From Thalassobaculum litoreum DSM 18839 (GTDB lineage Bacteria > Pseudomonadota > Alphaproteobacteria > Thalassobaculales > Thalassobaculaceae): DNA of 64,000 nucleotides. The position numbers were made by a program, and so were the translations under genes. The notes under the pieces were generated by a model. It made no database searches. It saw only the letters and a program-made list of their open reading frames with translations, and was not told the DNA's origin. Of the stretch, positions 25,210 to 35,195 are shown piece by piece (positions within the stretch are counted from its first letter, which is position 1; the number at the start of each line of letters is the position of its first letter). The stretch is taken from assembly GCF_900102465.1 (NCBI RefSeq), contig NZ_FNBW01000005.1, forward strand, positions 62,001 through 126,000. The letters are read 5' to 3'.

Positions 25210-26274
25210 CTACTCCTTGTCGGCCGCCGCCCGCCGGATCCGCGCGGCCCGCTGTTCGGCCCGCACGGTGTAGAACGAGGTGGCGCAGATCAGGGCCGCG
25301 CCCACCAGCGTCGTAACATCGGGAAGTTCCAGGAAGATGACAAAGCCGATGATCGTGGCGAAGACCAGCCGGGAATAGTCCATTGGCGCCACGGCGGAGG
25401 CTTCGCCCTCCTTGAAGCCCTGGATGTTGCAGAGCTGGCCGACCACCGACAGCAGGCCGATGGCGAACATGATCCCCCATTCCTTCAGGGTCGGCGTTAC
25501 CCAGTAATACGCCGTCGGCACGATCATGATGATGCCGACCATGATCGCCTGGTAGCTCAGGATCGTGACCGGCCTGTCGTACTGCGACACCTTGCGGATG
25601 ATGACCATGACCGTGGCGGCGGCCGCCGCACCGGCCACGGCGAGCAGGGAATACATGTTGAAGCCGTTGGCGTCCGGCTTGACCATCACCAGCACGCCGA
25701 CGAAGCCGAGCAGGACCGCAAACCAGCGTCGCGGGCCGGCGACCTCATGCAGGAAGACCAGGGCGAGCAGGGTGACGAACAGGCTCTTGGCGAAGCTGAG
25801 CGCCGTCGCCTCCGCCAGCGGCAGGTGGACGAAGGCGGTGAAGCCGCAGGTCATGGCGATCACCGCCATGCACACCCGCGCGAGATGCAGCGTCACATGG
25901 TTGGTCTTCAGAATGCCCGGATATCCGGAGATCAACACCGGCAGGACGGTGCAGGTCATGGTGATCTGACGGAACATCAGGATCTGCACCACGGGGATTG
26001 TATCACCGATCTCCTTGATCAGCGCCGTCATGAGCGTGAAGAAGAACCCGGCGACGATCACCCAGACCGCGCCGCGCGCATTGGGGGTCAGGGCAGCGAA
26101 TGCGGTTCTTCCGGGGGCGGAAATACGCTCGATACTGGTTCTGAAGACATTGAAAAAATGAAAGAAACGGGAGGACGAACTGGGGTCCAGCGGCGTGTTC
26201 GCCTGGGGGTCGCTTGACACGTAATCGGGCTTTCTGGCGAGTGGGCCGGACCTGCGGCCAAGTTCCCTATCCAT
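25210..26274 (-). CDS. DMT-superfamily (EamA) permease, copy B
   Basis: The protein has ten predicted hydrophobic helices in two EamA repeats after an unusual cytoplasmic N-terminal extension of about 65 residues rich in Ser and Phe. Two starts are possible: ATG 26298, which falls inside the palindrome at 26288-26299, and ATG 26274. I prefer 26274 (354 residues), although its ribosome binding site is weak. It differs from copy A and may move another pathway metabolite. It runs from the cluster's regulator region toward AtzG2-amidase2, with a 143-bp gap before them. Confidence 0.8.
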   Translation of the reverse strand: MDRELGRRSGPLARKPDYVSSDPQANTPLDPSSSSRFFHFFNVFRTSIERISAPGRTAFAALTPNARGAVWVIVAGFFFTLMTALIKEIGDTIPVVQILMFRQITMTCTVLPVLISGYPGILKTNHVTLHLARVCMAVIAMTCGFTAFVHLPLAEATALSFAKSLFVTLLALVFLHEVAGPRRWFAVLLGFVGVLVMVKPDANGFNMYSLLAVAGAAAAATVMVIIRKVSQYDRPVTILSYQAIMVGIIMIVPTAYYWVTPTLKEWGIMFAIGLLSVVGQLCNIQGFKEGEASAVAPMDYSRLVFATIIGFVIFLELPDVTTLVGAALICATSFYTVRAEQRAARIRRAAADKE

Positions 26275-26287
26275 GCACCCGATGGAT

Positions 26288-26299
26288 ATTGGATGCAAT
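26288..26299. promoter_or_regulatory. GntR-type operator candidate 4
   Basis: ATTGGATGCAAT differs from sites 2 and 3 by one central base. It lies 14 bp upstream of the preferred permease start and about 140 bp upstream of the GntR gene, so it could mediate repression of the permease and self-regulation. Confidence 0.6.
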
Positions 26300-26435
26300 A
26301 CGCCTTGACGGAATGAGTGTGAACGCTACCTAACGCGGATCGGGAGTGATATAAAGTTGGGTACCGGCACAAGAACCGGTGCGTGGGGCATGGACGGGTT
26401 TCCACCGGAACCGCCGCCACGGGTAAGTAGGAAAA

Positions 26436-27194
26436 ATGGGGCCGCCGGTAGCGGACGGCCCATGGTTGGGGATGAGACAGTCAATGGCAACACGCGGACA
26501 ATCCGTCGCCCGCACCCTGCGGGACGGCGTGCTCGACGGGACCTACAAGCCCGGCGCGCGGATGAACGAGGTCGACATCTCCAATGCGCTCGGCGTGTCG
26601 CGGACGCCGGTGCGCGGCGCCCTGGGCGTGCTGGCGGCCGAGGGCCTGCTGGATTACGTACCCAACAGCGGCTACGTGGTGCGGCGGTATACAGTTCAGG
26701 ATGTGGAGGACGTCTACGCCGCCCGCTCGGTTCTGGAGGGGCTTGCGGCCCGGACCGTGGCCGAGCGCGGGCTGTCCGACCATCATCGCGGCATGTTGCA
26801 CAAGGTACTGTCGGAGACCCAGGCGTTGTGCGACGCCCAGGAATGGAGCGAGGAGGTCCGCGACGCCTGGTCCCGGCTGAACGAGGCGTTTCACGAGGCG
26901 ATCTTCGAGGCCGCGGAGAACCGTCACCTGCGCGAGCTGATCGGCAAGTCGCGTTCGATCCCGCAGCTTCAGGCGGTGAAGTTCCGCTGGCACGACCTGG
27001 ACACCCTGGCGGAGTCGTATTCGGACCATCTCGAGATCTTCGAGGCGATCGCCGACCGGCAGGGTGCGCGGGCCGAGTATCTGGCGCGCGAGCATGTCTA
27101 TCGCTCGGGTCGGCGCCTGATCGCCAACTGGCGCCGCTTCGAGACGCCGGCCCCGGTGAGGCGTCCCACCCGTCGGGTGCCGCGCGCGGCCTGA
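26436..27194 (+). CDS. GntR-family regulator with FCD effector domain
   Basis: The N-terminal winged helix (about residues 20-85) includes ARMNEVDISNALGVSRTPVR and LAAEGLLDYVPNSGYVV, the GntR signature. The C-terminal all-helical FCD domain (about 95-225) contains metal-ligand-type residues in NEAFHEAIFEAAENRHL and SDHLEIFEAI. FCD regulators of the VanR type are known to bind palindromes such as ATTGGATCCAAT. Four similar palindromes control this cluster, so it is the presumed repressor, relieved by a carboxylate-like intermediate. The start is uncertain: ATG 26436 (AGGA close by), 26472 or 26484 are in frame, and a small hairpin at 26439-26461 lies over the first. Confidence 0.88.
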   Translation: MGPPVADGPWLGMRQSMATRGQSVARTLRDGVLDGTYKPGARMNEVDISNALGVSRTPVRGALGVLAAEGLLDYVPNSGYVVRRYTVQDVEDVYAARSVLEGLAARTVAERGLSDHHRGMLHKVLSETQALCDAQEWSEEVRDAWSRLNEAFHEAIFEAAENRHLRELIGKSRSIPQLQAVKFRWHDLDTLAESYSDHLEIFEAIADRQGARAEYLAREHVYRSGRRLIANWRRFETPAPVRRPTRRVPRAA

Positions 27195-27197
27195 TCC

Positions 27198-27686
27198 TCA
27201 GGAGACCTTGGCCGCCGCGGCATACGCAGCCCGAACCTCCTCGAACACCGAGCGTTCCGGCCTCGGCGCGCCGAGATGCAGGTACCGCAATTCCTGCATG
27301 AGCGCCTCCCACATGTCCGGCCCTCCCGCGACCAGCAGCGTCGCGCGCACCGACAGCAGCGGGCTTGGGTGGGTATGGGCCAGGCCCCAGGCGCACATCT
27401 GGGCGAGAAGGGGAACAAGCTGGATGCCGGCCTCGGTCAGACTGTAGATGCTCTTCTGCCGGTGGCTCGGATCGGGGCTGCGGGTCATCAGCCCCGATGC
27501 CACCAACCGCTTCAGGCGATCTGCCAGAATATTGGAGGCGATGCCCTCCTCGTTGTTCGCGAGCAGGTCGCCATAGCTGCGCCGGTTCCCGAACATCACG
27601 TCACGGATGACGATCAGGCTCCAACGGTCGCCGAGCTGTTCGAGCGTGAGATTGATCGGGCATCCTGATCGCCTCTCCTGGGCCAC
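27198..27686 (-). CDS. HxlR-family (MarR-like) regulator
   Basis: I choose GTG 27686 because AAGGAG lies five to six bases upstream; the longer frame to 27749 has none and would include one of the operator-like repeats. The 162-residue protein has the HxlR winged helix (CPINLTLEQLGDRWS, then ILADRLKRLVASGL and YSLTEAG). Cys9 just before the domain matches the redox- or electrophile-sensing Cys of relatives such as YodB. It is divergent from a glutathione transferase and probably controls it through the two 13-bp repeats between them. Confidence 0.85.
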   Translation of the reverse strand: MAQERRSGCPINLTLEQLGDRWSLIVIRDVMFGNRRSYGDLLANNEEGIASNILADRLKRLVASGLMTRSPDPSHRQKSIYSLTEAGIQLVPLLAQMCAWGLAHTHPSPLLSVRATLLVAGGPDMWEALMQELRYLHLGAPRPERSVFEEVRAAYAAAAKVS

Positions 27687-27707
27687 GTGCTCTCCTTCTC
27701 GAACCGC

Positions 27708-27756
27708 TTGCAGAGTGCAATTGGTATTGTTACGGTCATCCAGTTGCAAAATACAA
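27708..27756. promoter_or_regulatory. Paired 13-bp operator-like repeats between HxlR and GST genes
   Basis: TTGCAGAGTGCAA (27708-27720) and TTGCAAAATACAA (27744-27756) share the pattern TTGCA-R-A-R-T-R-CAA, each an imperfect palindrome. Their centres are 36 bp apart. They fill the 92-bp gap between divergent starts and are likely sites for the HxlR protein. Confidence 0.6.
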
Positions 27757-27778
27757 GCGGTTCAAGGGAAGGCAAGTC

Positions 27779-28438
27779 ATGCCCCTCGTCGTCTACGGTC
27801 ACCGGTTCTCGTCCTACACGCAGAAGGTCCTCCTCGCGCTGTACGAGAACGACACGCCCTTCGAGTTCCGCGGCGTCGGCCCGGACCAGCCGGAGAACAC
27901 CACCGACTGGCTGGACCTCTGGCCGATCCGGAAGTTTCCGGTGCTGGTCGACGGCGATCGCACGGTGGCCGAAACCAGCATCATCATCGAGTATCTGGAC
28001 CGGCATCACCCGGGGCCGGTGCGCTTCCTGCCGGATGATCCGACATCGGCGCTGGAGGTGCGGTTCCTCGACCGGTTCTTCGACCTGCATGTGATGGATG
28101 CGGCCCAGCACGCGGTGAACGGGGCGCTTACCGGCATGGAGGACCGGGCCCGCGACGGCCAGGCGCTGGCGGAGGAGAAGCTGGAGCGCTCGTATGCCTG
28201 GCTGGAGAACGAACTGGCTGGGCGCGTTTGGGCGGCCGGTGACACTTTCACCCTGGCGGATTGTGCCGCCTCGCCGTCGCTGTTCTACGCCGACTGGATC
28301 CACCGGATTTCAGAGAACTATCCGGTGCTGCGGGCCTATCGCGCGAAACTGCTGGCCCGTCCGGCGTATGCCCGGGCGGTGGAGGAGGCGAGGCCGTATC
28401 GGAACCTGTTCCCGCTGGGGGCTCCGGACCGGGACTGA
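27779..28438 (+). CDS. Glutathione S-transferase family protein
   Basis: The 219-residue protein has a thioredoxin-like N-domain (about 1-80) with the FPVLVDGDRTVAETSIIIEY glutathione-binding run, and a helical C-domain (about 90-205) containing the conserved Asp in FTLADCAASP. It conjugates glutathione to, or isomerises, an electrophilic compound. The likely catalytic residue is Ser11 or Ser12 (HRFSSYTQKV). It is divergent from an HxlR regulator with an N-terminal Cys, which suggests induction by electrophiles. Confidence 0.9.
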   Translation: MPLVVYGHRFSSYTQKVLLALYENDTPFEFRGVGPDQPENTTDWLDLWPIRKFPVLVDGDRTVAETSIIIEYLDRHHPGPVRFLPDDPTSALEVRFLDRFFDLHVMDAAQHAVNGALTGMEDRARDGQALAEEKLERSYAWLENELAGRVWAAGDTFTLADCAASPSLFYADWIHRISENYPVLRAYRAKLLARPAYARAVEEARPYRNLFPLGAPDRD

Positions 28439-28441
28439 CCG

Positions 28442-29407
28442 TCAGTCGTCGGGGCGGGCGAGGGCCGGGTCGATCCGTCTGGCTTCGTCCGGGGCGACCG
28501 GTCCCTTGGTGCCGATGATCAGGGCATAGGCCCCGGGCTCCCGGTGTCGTTCGAAGGCGAAGACGCTGTCCCGGTAGGATCTGCACAGGTCGAGGTCGCA
28601 GGTGGCGACGACCAGCTCGTCCGCCTCGGTCACCGCCTGGGCGACGGTCTCGCCGGTGGGGGCGACGATCAGGCTGCCGCCCATCTGGTGCACGCCTTCC
28701 TCCACCCCGGCCTTGGCGACGCCGACCACGAAGGTGGCGTTCTGATACGCGCCGGCCTGCATCACCAGCTCGTTGTGGTGCCAGGACAGCCGGTCGTGCT
28801 CGGGGGCGGGCGGGTTGTGGATCGGCGTGTTGTAGCCGATCAGCACCATCTCCGCGCCCTGCAGGCCGAGCACCCGGTAGGTCTCCGACCAGCGGCGGTC
28901 GTTGCAGATCGCCATGCCGATGCGCCCGCCGAAGGCGTCGAACACACGGAACCCCAGATTGCCCGCCGCGAAATAGCGCTTCTCCAGATGCTGGAACGCC
29001 CGCCAGGGCTCGTGCTCGCCATGGCCGGGCAGGTGGATCTTGCGGTACTTGCCGACGATGGACCCGGACCGGTCCACCAGGATGGCGGTGTTGAACCGGG
29101 TGCCGTCGGCCGTCAGTTCCGCATAGCCGAGATGGAAGCCGATCCCGAGATCGCGGGCGGCATCGAACAGGGGCCTGGTCTCCGGCCCGGGCATCTCGCG
29201 CTCGTAGAACCGGTCGAGCTCGGCCTCGTCCTCGAAATACCAGCGCGGGAAGAAGGTGGTCAGCGCCAACTCGGGATAGACGATCAGGTCCGCCCCCCGG
29301 GCCTTGGCCGCCTCCATCAGGCCGACGAGCCTGCTCACGGTCGCGCTGCGCGACGTCTCCAGGGCGATGGGACCGAGCTGGGCGGCGGCGACGGTGAGGG
29401 GGCGCAT
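28442..29407 (-). CDS. N-carbamoyl-D-amino-acid hydrolase (nitrilase superfamily)
   Basis: The 321-residue protein shows the Glu46 (YPELALTTFFPRW), Lys123 (YRKIHLPG) and Cys168 (AICNDRRWSE) triad of carbon-nitrogen hydrolases. The NDRRWSE context and the FFPRW segment match N-carbamoyl-D-amino-acid amidohydrolase (D-carbamoylase), which turns N-carbamoyl-D-amino acids into D-amino acids, CO2 and ammonia. It is cytoplasmic. In hydantoin use it acts after the ring-opening hydantoinase, so its presence fits HyuA and HyuB at 39778-43827. The family is certain and the D-carbamoylase role likely. Confidence 0.88.
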   Translation of the reverse strand: MRPLTVAAAQLGPIALETSRSATVSRLVGLMEAAKARGADLIVYPELALTTFFPRWYFEDEAELDRFYEREMPGPETRPLFDAARDLGIGFHLGYAELTADGTRFNTAILVDRSGSIVGKYRKIHLPGHGEHEPWRAFQHLEKRYFAAGNLGFRVFDAFGGRIGMAICNDRRWSETYRVLGLQGAEMVLIGYNTPIHNPPAPEHDRLSWHHNELVMQAGAYQNATFVVGVAKAGVEEGVHQMGGSLIVAPTGETVAQAVTEADELVVATCDLDLCRSYRDSVFAFERHREPGAYALIIGTKGPVAPDEARRIDPALARPDD

Positions 29408-29489
29408 GGGCGGTCATCCCGGGTCAGGAGCGGCGATCCGGAATGATGGAATGTTGCAGGTGCGAAGGGAAGATGCGAACCGCGTCCCA

Positions 29490-30338
29490 TCAAGTCGACC
29501 AGCCGTAGAGCCGGGCGGGGTTGTCCTGCAGGATCTGCTGGCGGACGTCCGCGTCGGGGAACCAATCGGCCACCGCGTGATAGAGCCCGGCGGTGTCGAG
29601 CGACTGGTATTGCAGCACCGTGTCGCGGTTCGTCGTGGCGCCGGAATGCTTGGGCGTGTGCGGCCAGTCGCTCGCCCAGACCATATGGTCCGGTGCCATG
29701 TCGCGGATCGTGCGGGCGAGGTCGGCCACGCCCGCGCCGTCGGGGCCGGTGGAGATCCGGTAGGAGCCCGACAGTTTCACCCAGGCCCCGCCCTCCACCA
29801 GCCGGCGCATGTCGGCCACGTGCCGGTCGGGGCCGAGCGGGTCGATCGCGCCGAAATGGTCGAGCACCAGCGGCACGCGGAGTTTCGGCTGGATCGCGAC
29901 GAGATCGGCCAGAACGCCGGGATCGCAGAACACCTGAATGTGCCAGTCGCTGCCGCAGAGCAGCCGGTCGAGCTTGGGCAGGACGGCGTCGACCGGGGCC
30001 GCCGCCGCCCGCACCGAGCGCAGGTTCACCCGAACCCCGCGCACCCGACGGGCATGCAGGGCGGCGAGTTCCGTATCGCCGATGCTGTCCGGATCGAGCA
30101 CCGCCACGCCGCGCGCCGCGTCCCCGAAAGCGTCGAGCGCATCCAGGGTGCAGCGGTTGTCGGTGGCGTAGGCGCTGGGCTGAACCACCACCACCCGAGC
30201 TATGTCGGTACCGGCCACCGCCTTCCAGTAGGCATCGACTCCGGCGGGCGGCACCGTGTAGCTGCGCGGCTCCGCGAACGGATACGCCGTCTGATCGCCG
30301 AAAATATGCATGTGGCAGTCGACCGCCCGGAGCGTCAT
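29490..30338 (-). CDS. Amidohydrolase-2 family hydrolase, PDC-lactonase (LigI)-like
   Basis: The 282-residue protein has the TIM-barrel metal-type motif DCHMHIFG (His9, His11) near the start, a VLDHFG strand and a late VWASDWPHTP with the catalytic Asp. This is the pattern of 2-pyrone-4,6-dicarboxylate lactonase and related hydrolases of the amidohydrolase superfamily. It would hydrolyse a lactone or cyclic amide. It lies 82 bp upstream of, and on the same strand as, the carbamoylase gene, so the two may be co-transcribed. The substrate is not known; within this cluster a cyclic imide or lactam is possible. Confidence 0.8.
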   Translation of the reverse strand: MTLRAVDCHMHIFGDQTAYPFAEPRSYTVPPAGVDAYWKAVAGTDIARVVVVQPSAYATDNRCTLDALDAFGDAARGVAVLDPDSIGDTELAALHARRVRGVRVNLRSVRAAAAPVDAVLPKLDRLLCGSDWHIQVFCDPGVLADLVAIQPKLRVPLVLDHFGAIDPLGPDRHVADMRRLVEGGAWVKLSGSYRISTGPDGAGVADLARTIRDMAPDHMVWASDWPHTPKHSGATTNRDTVLQYQSLDTAGLYHAVADWFPDADVRQQILQDNPARLYGWST

Positions 30339-30584
30339 CGCATCGCCTCCCTCGTGGTTCTTGTCGGCGCCTTGGCGCCTGTTGGCGGCATCAACCGTAG
30401 GACGACGCAGGCCGGAAGTGAAATGCAGGCGCCAGTCGGGTTTAAGGCGCTGATCGCAGGAGTAAAATTCCGCACCGCACTGGCCCCCGCGCTGGACAAG
30501 TCGTCACGATCCTCCCGATACTGCTGGGATAGCCGGGCGGGTGATTTTCGCCCGCGTGATTCCGCTTCAATAGGGGAGACAGCG

Positions 30585-31502
30585 ATGTCGCCGACGGCTA
30601 AGCCCGACACCAAGGAACTCGAGCCCTGGCAGTGGCCGGACGAACGCTGGCAGGCGATCGTCGACAAGGTCCGCGCCGGGCGCAGCCTGAAGCCGGAGAG
30701 CTGGAAGGGCGGGGCGAAATGCGCCGTCGCCATCTCCTTCGACAGCGACCACGAGACCAGCACCCTGCGCTGGGGTCATACCTCGCCGGGCAAGCTTTCC
30801 CAGGGTCAATACGGCGGCCGGGTGGCGATCCCGCGCATCCGCAAGCTGTTGGCCAAGTACGACGTGAAGGCCTCGTTCTTCGTGCCCGCCGTGGTCGCCA
30901 AGATCCACCCGGACGAACAGCGCGGTCTGGTGGACGAAGGTCACGAGATCGGCATCCACGGCTGGATCCACGAACTGAACAGCCAGCTGCCGCCGGCCGA
31001 CGAGCGCGACCTGATGATGCGCGCCGCCGACGTGCTGGAGAAGATCAGCGGCAAGCGGCCGGTCGGCGTGCGCACCGCCTCCTGGGATTTCTCCGACCAC
31101 ACCCTGGCGATCGCCCGCGAGATGGGCCTGCTCTACGACAGTTCCCTGATGGCCGATGACGAGCCCTACGAGCTGCTGGAGGAGGGCAAGCCGACCGGCA
31201 TGGTCGAGTTGCCGGTGGAGTGGATCCGCGACGACGCGGTCTATTTCAACATGGACCGGTTCTCCGCCCTGCGGCCCTACACCCCGCCATCCGGCGTGCT
31301 GGAGGTCTTCAAGGCCGAGTTCGACGGCGCCTATGCCGAGGGCGGGCTGTTCCTGCTGACCATGCACCCGCACATGATCGGCCACCGCTCGCGCATCGCC
31401 CTGCTCGAAAGGCTGATCGAATATATCCAGGGCCATGACGGGGTGTGGATCGCCACCCATGCCGAGGTGGCGCAGTACTGCAAGGACAGCGCCGGGCTTT
31501 AG
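30585..31502 (+). CDS. NodB-fold (polysaccharide-deacetylase family) hydrolase, possible cyclic imidase
   Basis: ATG 30585 follows AGGGGAG. The 305-residue protein has NodB-type metal residues: Asp53/Asp55 in SFDSDHET and His125 with His129 in GIHGWIHE. It has no signal peptide, and long unique loops separate the motifs. These features match the HpPgdA/PuuE-like branch, which includes cyclic-imide hydrolase and allantoinase, rather than exported chitin or peptidoglycan deacetylases. Surrounded by carbamoylase and hydantoinase genes, a ring-opening role on a cyclic imide or ureide is attractive but unproven. The gene is alone on its strand, between the amidohydrolase and an SDR. Confidence 0.82.
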   Translation: MSPTAKPDTKELEPWQWPDERWQAIVDKVRAGRSLKPESWKGGAKCAVAISFDSDHETSTLRWGHTSPGKLSQGQYGGRVAIPRIRKLLAKYDVKASFFVPAVVAKIHPDEQRGLVDEGHEIGIHGWIHELNSQLPPADERDLMMRAADVLEKISGKRPVGVRTASWDFSDHTLAIAREMGLLYDSSLMADDEPYELLEEGKPTGMVELPVEWIRDDAVYFNMDRFSALRPYTPPSGVLEVFKAEFDGAYAEGGLFLLTMHPHMIGHRSRIALLERLIEYIQGHDGVWIATHAEVAQYCKDSAGL

Positions 31503-31520
31503 GTTGTTCCGACGGCGGTC

Positions 31521-32285
31521 TCAGTAGCTGGGAATGCCCAGGGTGAGGCCGCCGTCGACGAACAGAATGCTGCCGGTCACGTAGCTCGCCCGCTCGGACA
31601 GCAGATAGGCGACGAGGTCGACCAGCTCCTCCGGCCGGCCCTCGCGGCCGAGCGGAATGCGCGCGACCTTGGCCGCGTGTTCGGCCCGCCCGACGCCCTG
31701 GGCATGCTCCATCACCCTGTCGGTGCCGATCAGGCCGGGGGCGACCGCGTTGACCCGGATGCCATGCGGCGCCAGTTCGATCGCCAGATTGCGGGTGAGC
31801 TGGGAGAAGCCGGCCTTGGACGACCCGTAATGGGCGATACCGGGGCGCGCCAGGGTCGAGGCGCTGGAGCCGATATTGACCACCGCTCCGCCGATTCCGG
31901 CCGCCGCCATGCGTCGGCCCAGGGCCTGCACCATCAGGAACGGGGCCCGCAGGTTCAGGTTCAGCACAGCGTCCCATTCCGCCACGGCCATGTCGAACAG
32001 CGGGGTGACGGGGTAGATCCCGGCGGCGTTCACCAGCCCCGCGACCGGGCCGACCGCGTCCCAGGCAGCCCCAACCAGCCGCTCGGGGATCTCCGGATCG
32101 CACAGATCGCCGGCGAAGGGGTGAAAGCGATCGCCCAATGCTTCCCGCGTTTCGGAGAGTCCGTCGGCATCGATGTCGATGCCGGCGACGGTCACGCCCT
32201 GGGCGAGCAGGTGACGGGCGATGGCGTGGCCGATGCCGGAGGCCGCACCGGTAACGATCACCGTGTCCGGCAGATCGCTGCTCAT
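31521..32285 (-). CDS. SDR-family oxidoreductase (importer-operon member)
   Basis: ATG 32285 overlaps the stop of the preceding ATPase gene (ATGA). The 254-residue protein has the Rossmann TGAASGIG, the structural NAAG, and the catalytic Ser and Tyr-x3-Lys in IGSSASTLARPGIAHYGSSK, ending in VTGSILFVDGG. It reduces or oxidises a carbonyl/alcohol with NAD(P)H. It is the last gene of the second importer operon (37886 to 31521), so its substrate probably comes from the imported compound. Confidence 0.9.
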   Translation of the reverse strand: MSSDLPDTVIVTGAASGIGHAIARHLLAQGVTVAGIDIDADGLSETREALGDRFHPFAGDLCDPEIPERLVGAAWDAVGPVAGLVNAAGIYPVTPLFDMAVAEWDAVLNLNLRAPFLMVQALGRRMAAAGIGGAVVNIGSSASTLARPGIAHYGSSKAGFSQLTRNLAIELAPHGIRVNAVAPGLIGTDRVMEHAQGVGRAEHAAKVARIPLGREGRPEELVDLVAYLLSERASYVTGSILFVDGGLTLGIPSY

Positions 32286-33288
32286 TGCGCGAAGTGGCAG
32301 GCGGCTTCCTGGCCGGGCCAGTCGGCGCGCAGTTCCGGCTCGACCTCCGCGCAGGTCTGCTGGGCCATGGGGCAGCGGTTGCGGAACCGGCAGCCGGACG
32401 GCAGGTTGCCCGGGTTCGGCGGCTCGCCCTCCAGCGAGAAGGTGTCGATCACCCGCGCGCCGCCGATGGTCGGGATCGCCGACAGCAGCGAGCGGGTATA
32501 GGGGTGGCACGGCGTCTCGAACACCGCTTCGGTCTCGCCGAACTCGACCACCTTGCCGAGATACATCACCGCGATCCGATTGCAGATCATCCGCACCACC
32601 GACAGGTCGTGGGAGATGAACAGGTAGGTCAGGTCGAACTGTTTGCGCAGATCCATCAGCAGGTTGAGGATCGTCGCCTGCACCGACACGTCGAGGCCGG
32701 AGGTCGGCTCGTCCAGCACCACCAGGCTCGGCTGCAGGGTCAGGATGCGGGCCAGGCCGACGCGCCGCTGCTGGCCGCCGCTGATCTCGTGCGGATACAA
32801 ATCCAGATGGCCGACAGGCAGACCGACCGCCTGGAGGATGGCACGCACCCGCTCCTCGCGTTCGTCGTAGTTCAAGCCGCTGTGATGGATCACCAGGGGC
32901 TCGTGCAGGGAGCGGCGGATCTTCCAGCGCGGATCGAGCGAGGCGCCCGGGTCCTGATAGGAATACTGCAGGTGCCGGCGCCGCTCGCGCGCGGCACTCG
33001 GTGCTGCGCCGGCGATGTCGTTGCCCTCGAAGATCAGGCTGCCGTCGGTGGGTTGGTGGATGCCCATGATGGTCTTGCCGAGTGTGGACTTGCCGCAGCC
33101 GCTCTCGCCGACGATGCCGAGGATCTCGCCCTTGTCGACGGTGAAGGACACGTCGTCCAGCGCACGCAGCACGCCGGTCTGCCAACCGAAGGCGTTGCGG
33201 ATCGGGAAATGCTTCGTCAGGCCGCGGGCGTCGAGGATCGTGCGCTCGTTGACCTGGGTGCGCCGGGTCGGGGCGGGTGCGTCCACGT

Positions 33289-33292
<4 letters not shown>
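32282..33292 (-). CDS. ABC importer ATPase, DppF/OppF type (second importer)
   Basis: ATG 33292 overlaps the stop of the DppD-type gene by 4 bp. The 336-residue ATPase has Walker A GESGCGKST, signature ISGGQQRR (an R/R variation of LSGGQxQR), Walker B LVVLDEPTSGLD and switch His in FISHDLSVV. The oligopeptide C-terminal domain carries Cys in SGCRFRNRCPMAQQTC. It drives the second Opp/Dpp importer. Confidence 0.92.
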
Positions 33293-34324
<1,032 letters not shown>

Positions 34325-34335
<11 letters not shown>

Positions 34336-35188
34336 GGCGGCTGCTCCGTCGGATACGGGGGTCGAGGATGTCGCGCAGCCCGTCGCCGAGCAGGTTGAAC
34401 CCCATCACCACGAGGAAGATCGCGATGCCCGGCGCGGTGGCGTACCACCAGGCATCCGGCAGGAACTCGCGGGATTCCGAGATCATCCGGCCCCATTCCG
34501 GCGACGGGGCCGGGGCGCCGAGGCCGAGGAAGCCCAGGGCGGCGGCGGTCAGGATCGTGCCGCCCATGCCGATGGTCGTGCGCACGATGATCGAGGACAT
34601 GATGTTCGGCAGGATGTGCAGCACCATCACCCGGAACGGCGACGCGCCCAGCGCGATGCTGGCCTCGATGAACACTTCCTTCTGTACCGAGCGGGTCTCG
34701 GCATAGACCAGCCGCGCCCAGAACGGCCAATAGGTCACCGACAGCGCCAGGATCACGTTCTCGATCGACGGCCCCAGGGTCTGGGCGATGGCGATTGCCA
34801 GCACGATCTGCGGCACCGCAAGGAAGATGTCGGAGACCCGCATCAACGCGTCGCTGACCCAGGAGTGGTAATAGCCGGCCAACAGGCCGATCGGCACCCC
34901 GATCAGCACCGAGGCACCGATGGCGATGACCGCGATGGAGATGGTGATCCGGGCGCCGAACAGGATGCGGCTGTAGATGTCGCTCCCCATCCGGTCGGTG
35001 CCGAAGAAGTGGTCGGCGCCCGGTCCCTGCAGGCGCTCCGAGGGATGGAACTCGAAGACGTCCTCGGGATGGGTGGCGAGGATCGGCGCGAAGACCGCCG
35101 TCAGGATCAGCAGCAGGATGATCACCGCGCCGATCAGGGCGACGCGGTCCTCCACCAGCTTGCGGAACACGAAGGAGAGGGTTTCCAT
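34325..35188 (-). CDS. ABC importer permease, DppC/OppC type (second importer)
   Basis: I prefer ATG 35188, 8 bp after the DppB-type stop, over the in-frame ATG 35236, which would overlap that gene by 41 bp and lacks a ribosome binding site. The 287-residue membrane protein has FFGTDRMGSDIYSRILFGAR, the DppC hallmark, and a coupling loop around EASIALGASPFRVMVLHIL. About six membrane helices are visible. It pairs with the DppB-type protein. Confidence 0.9.
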
Positions 35189-35195
35189 CGGGCGC

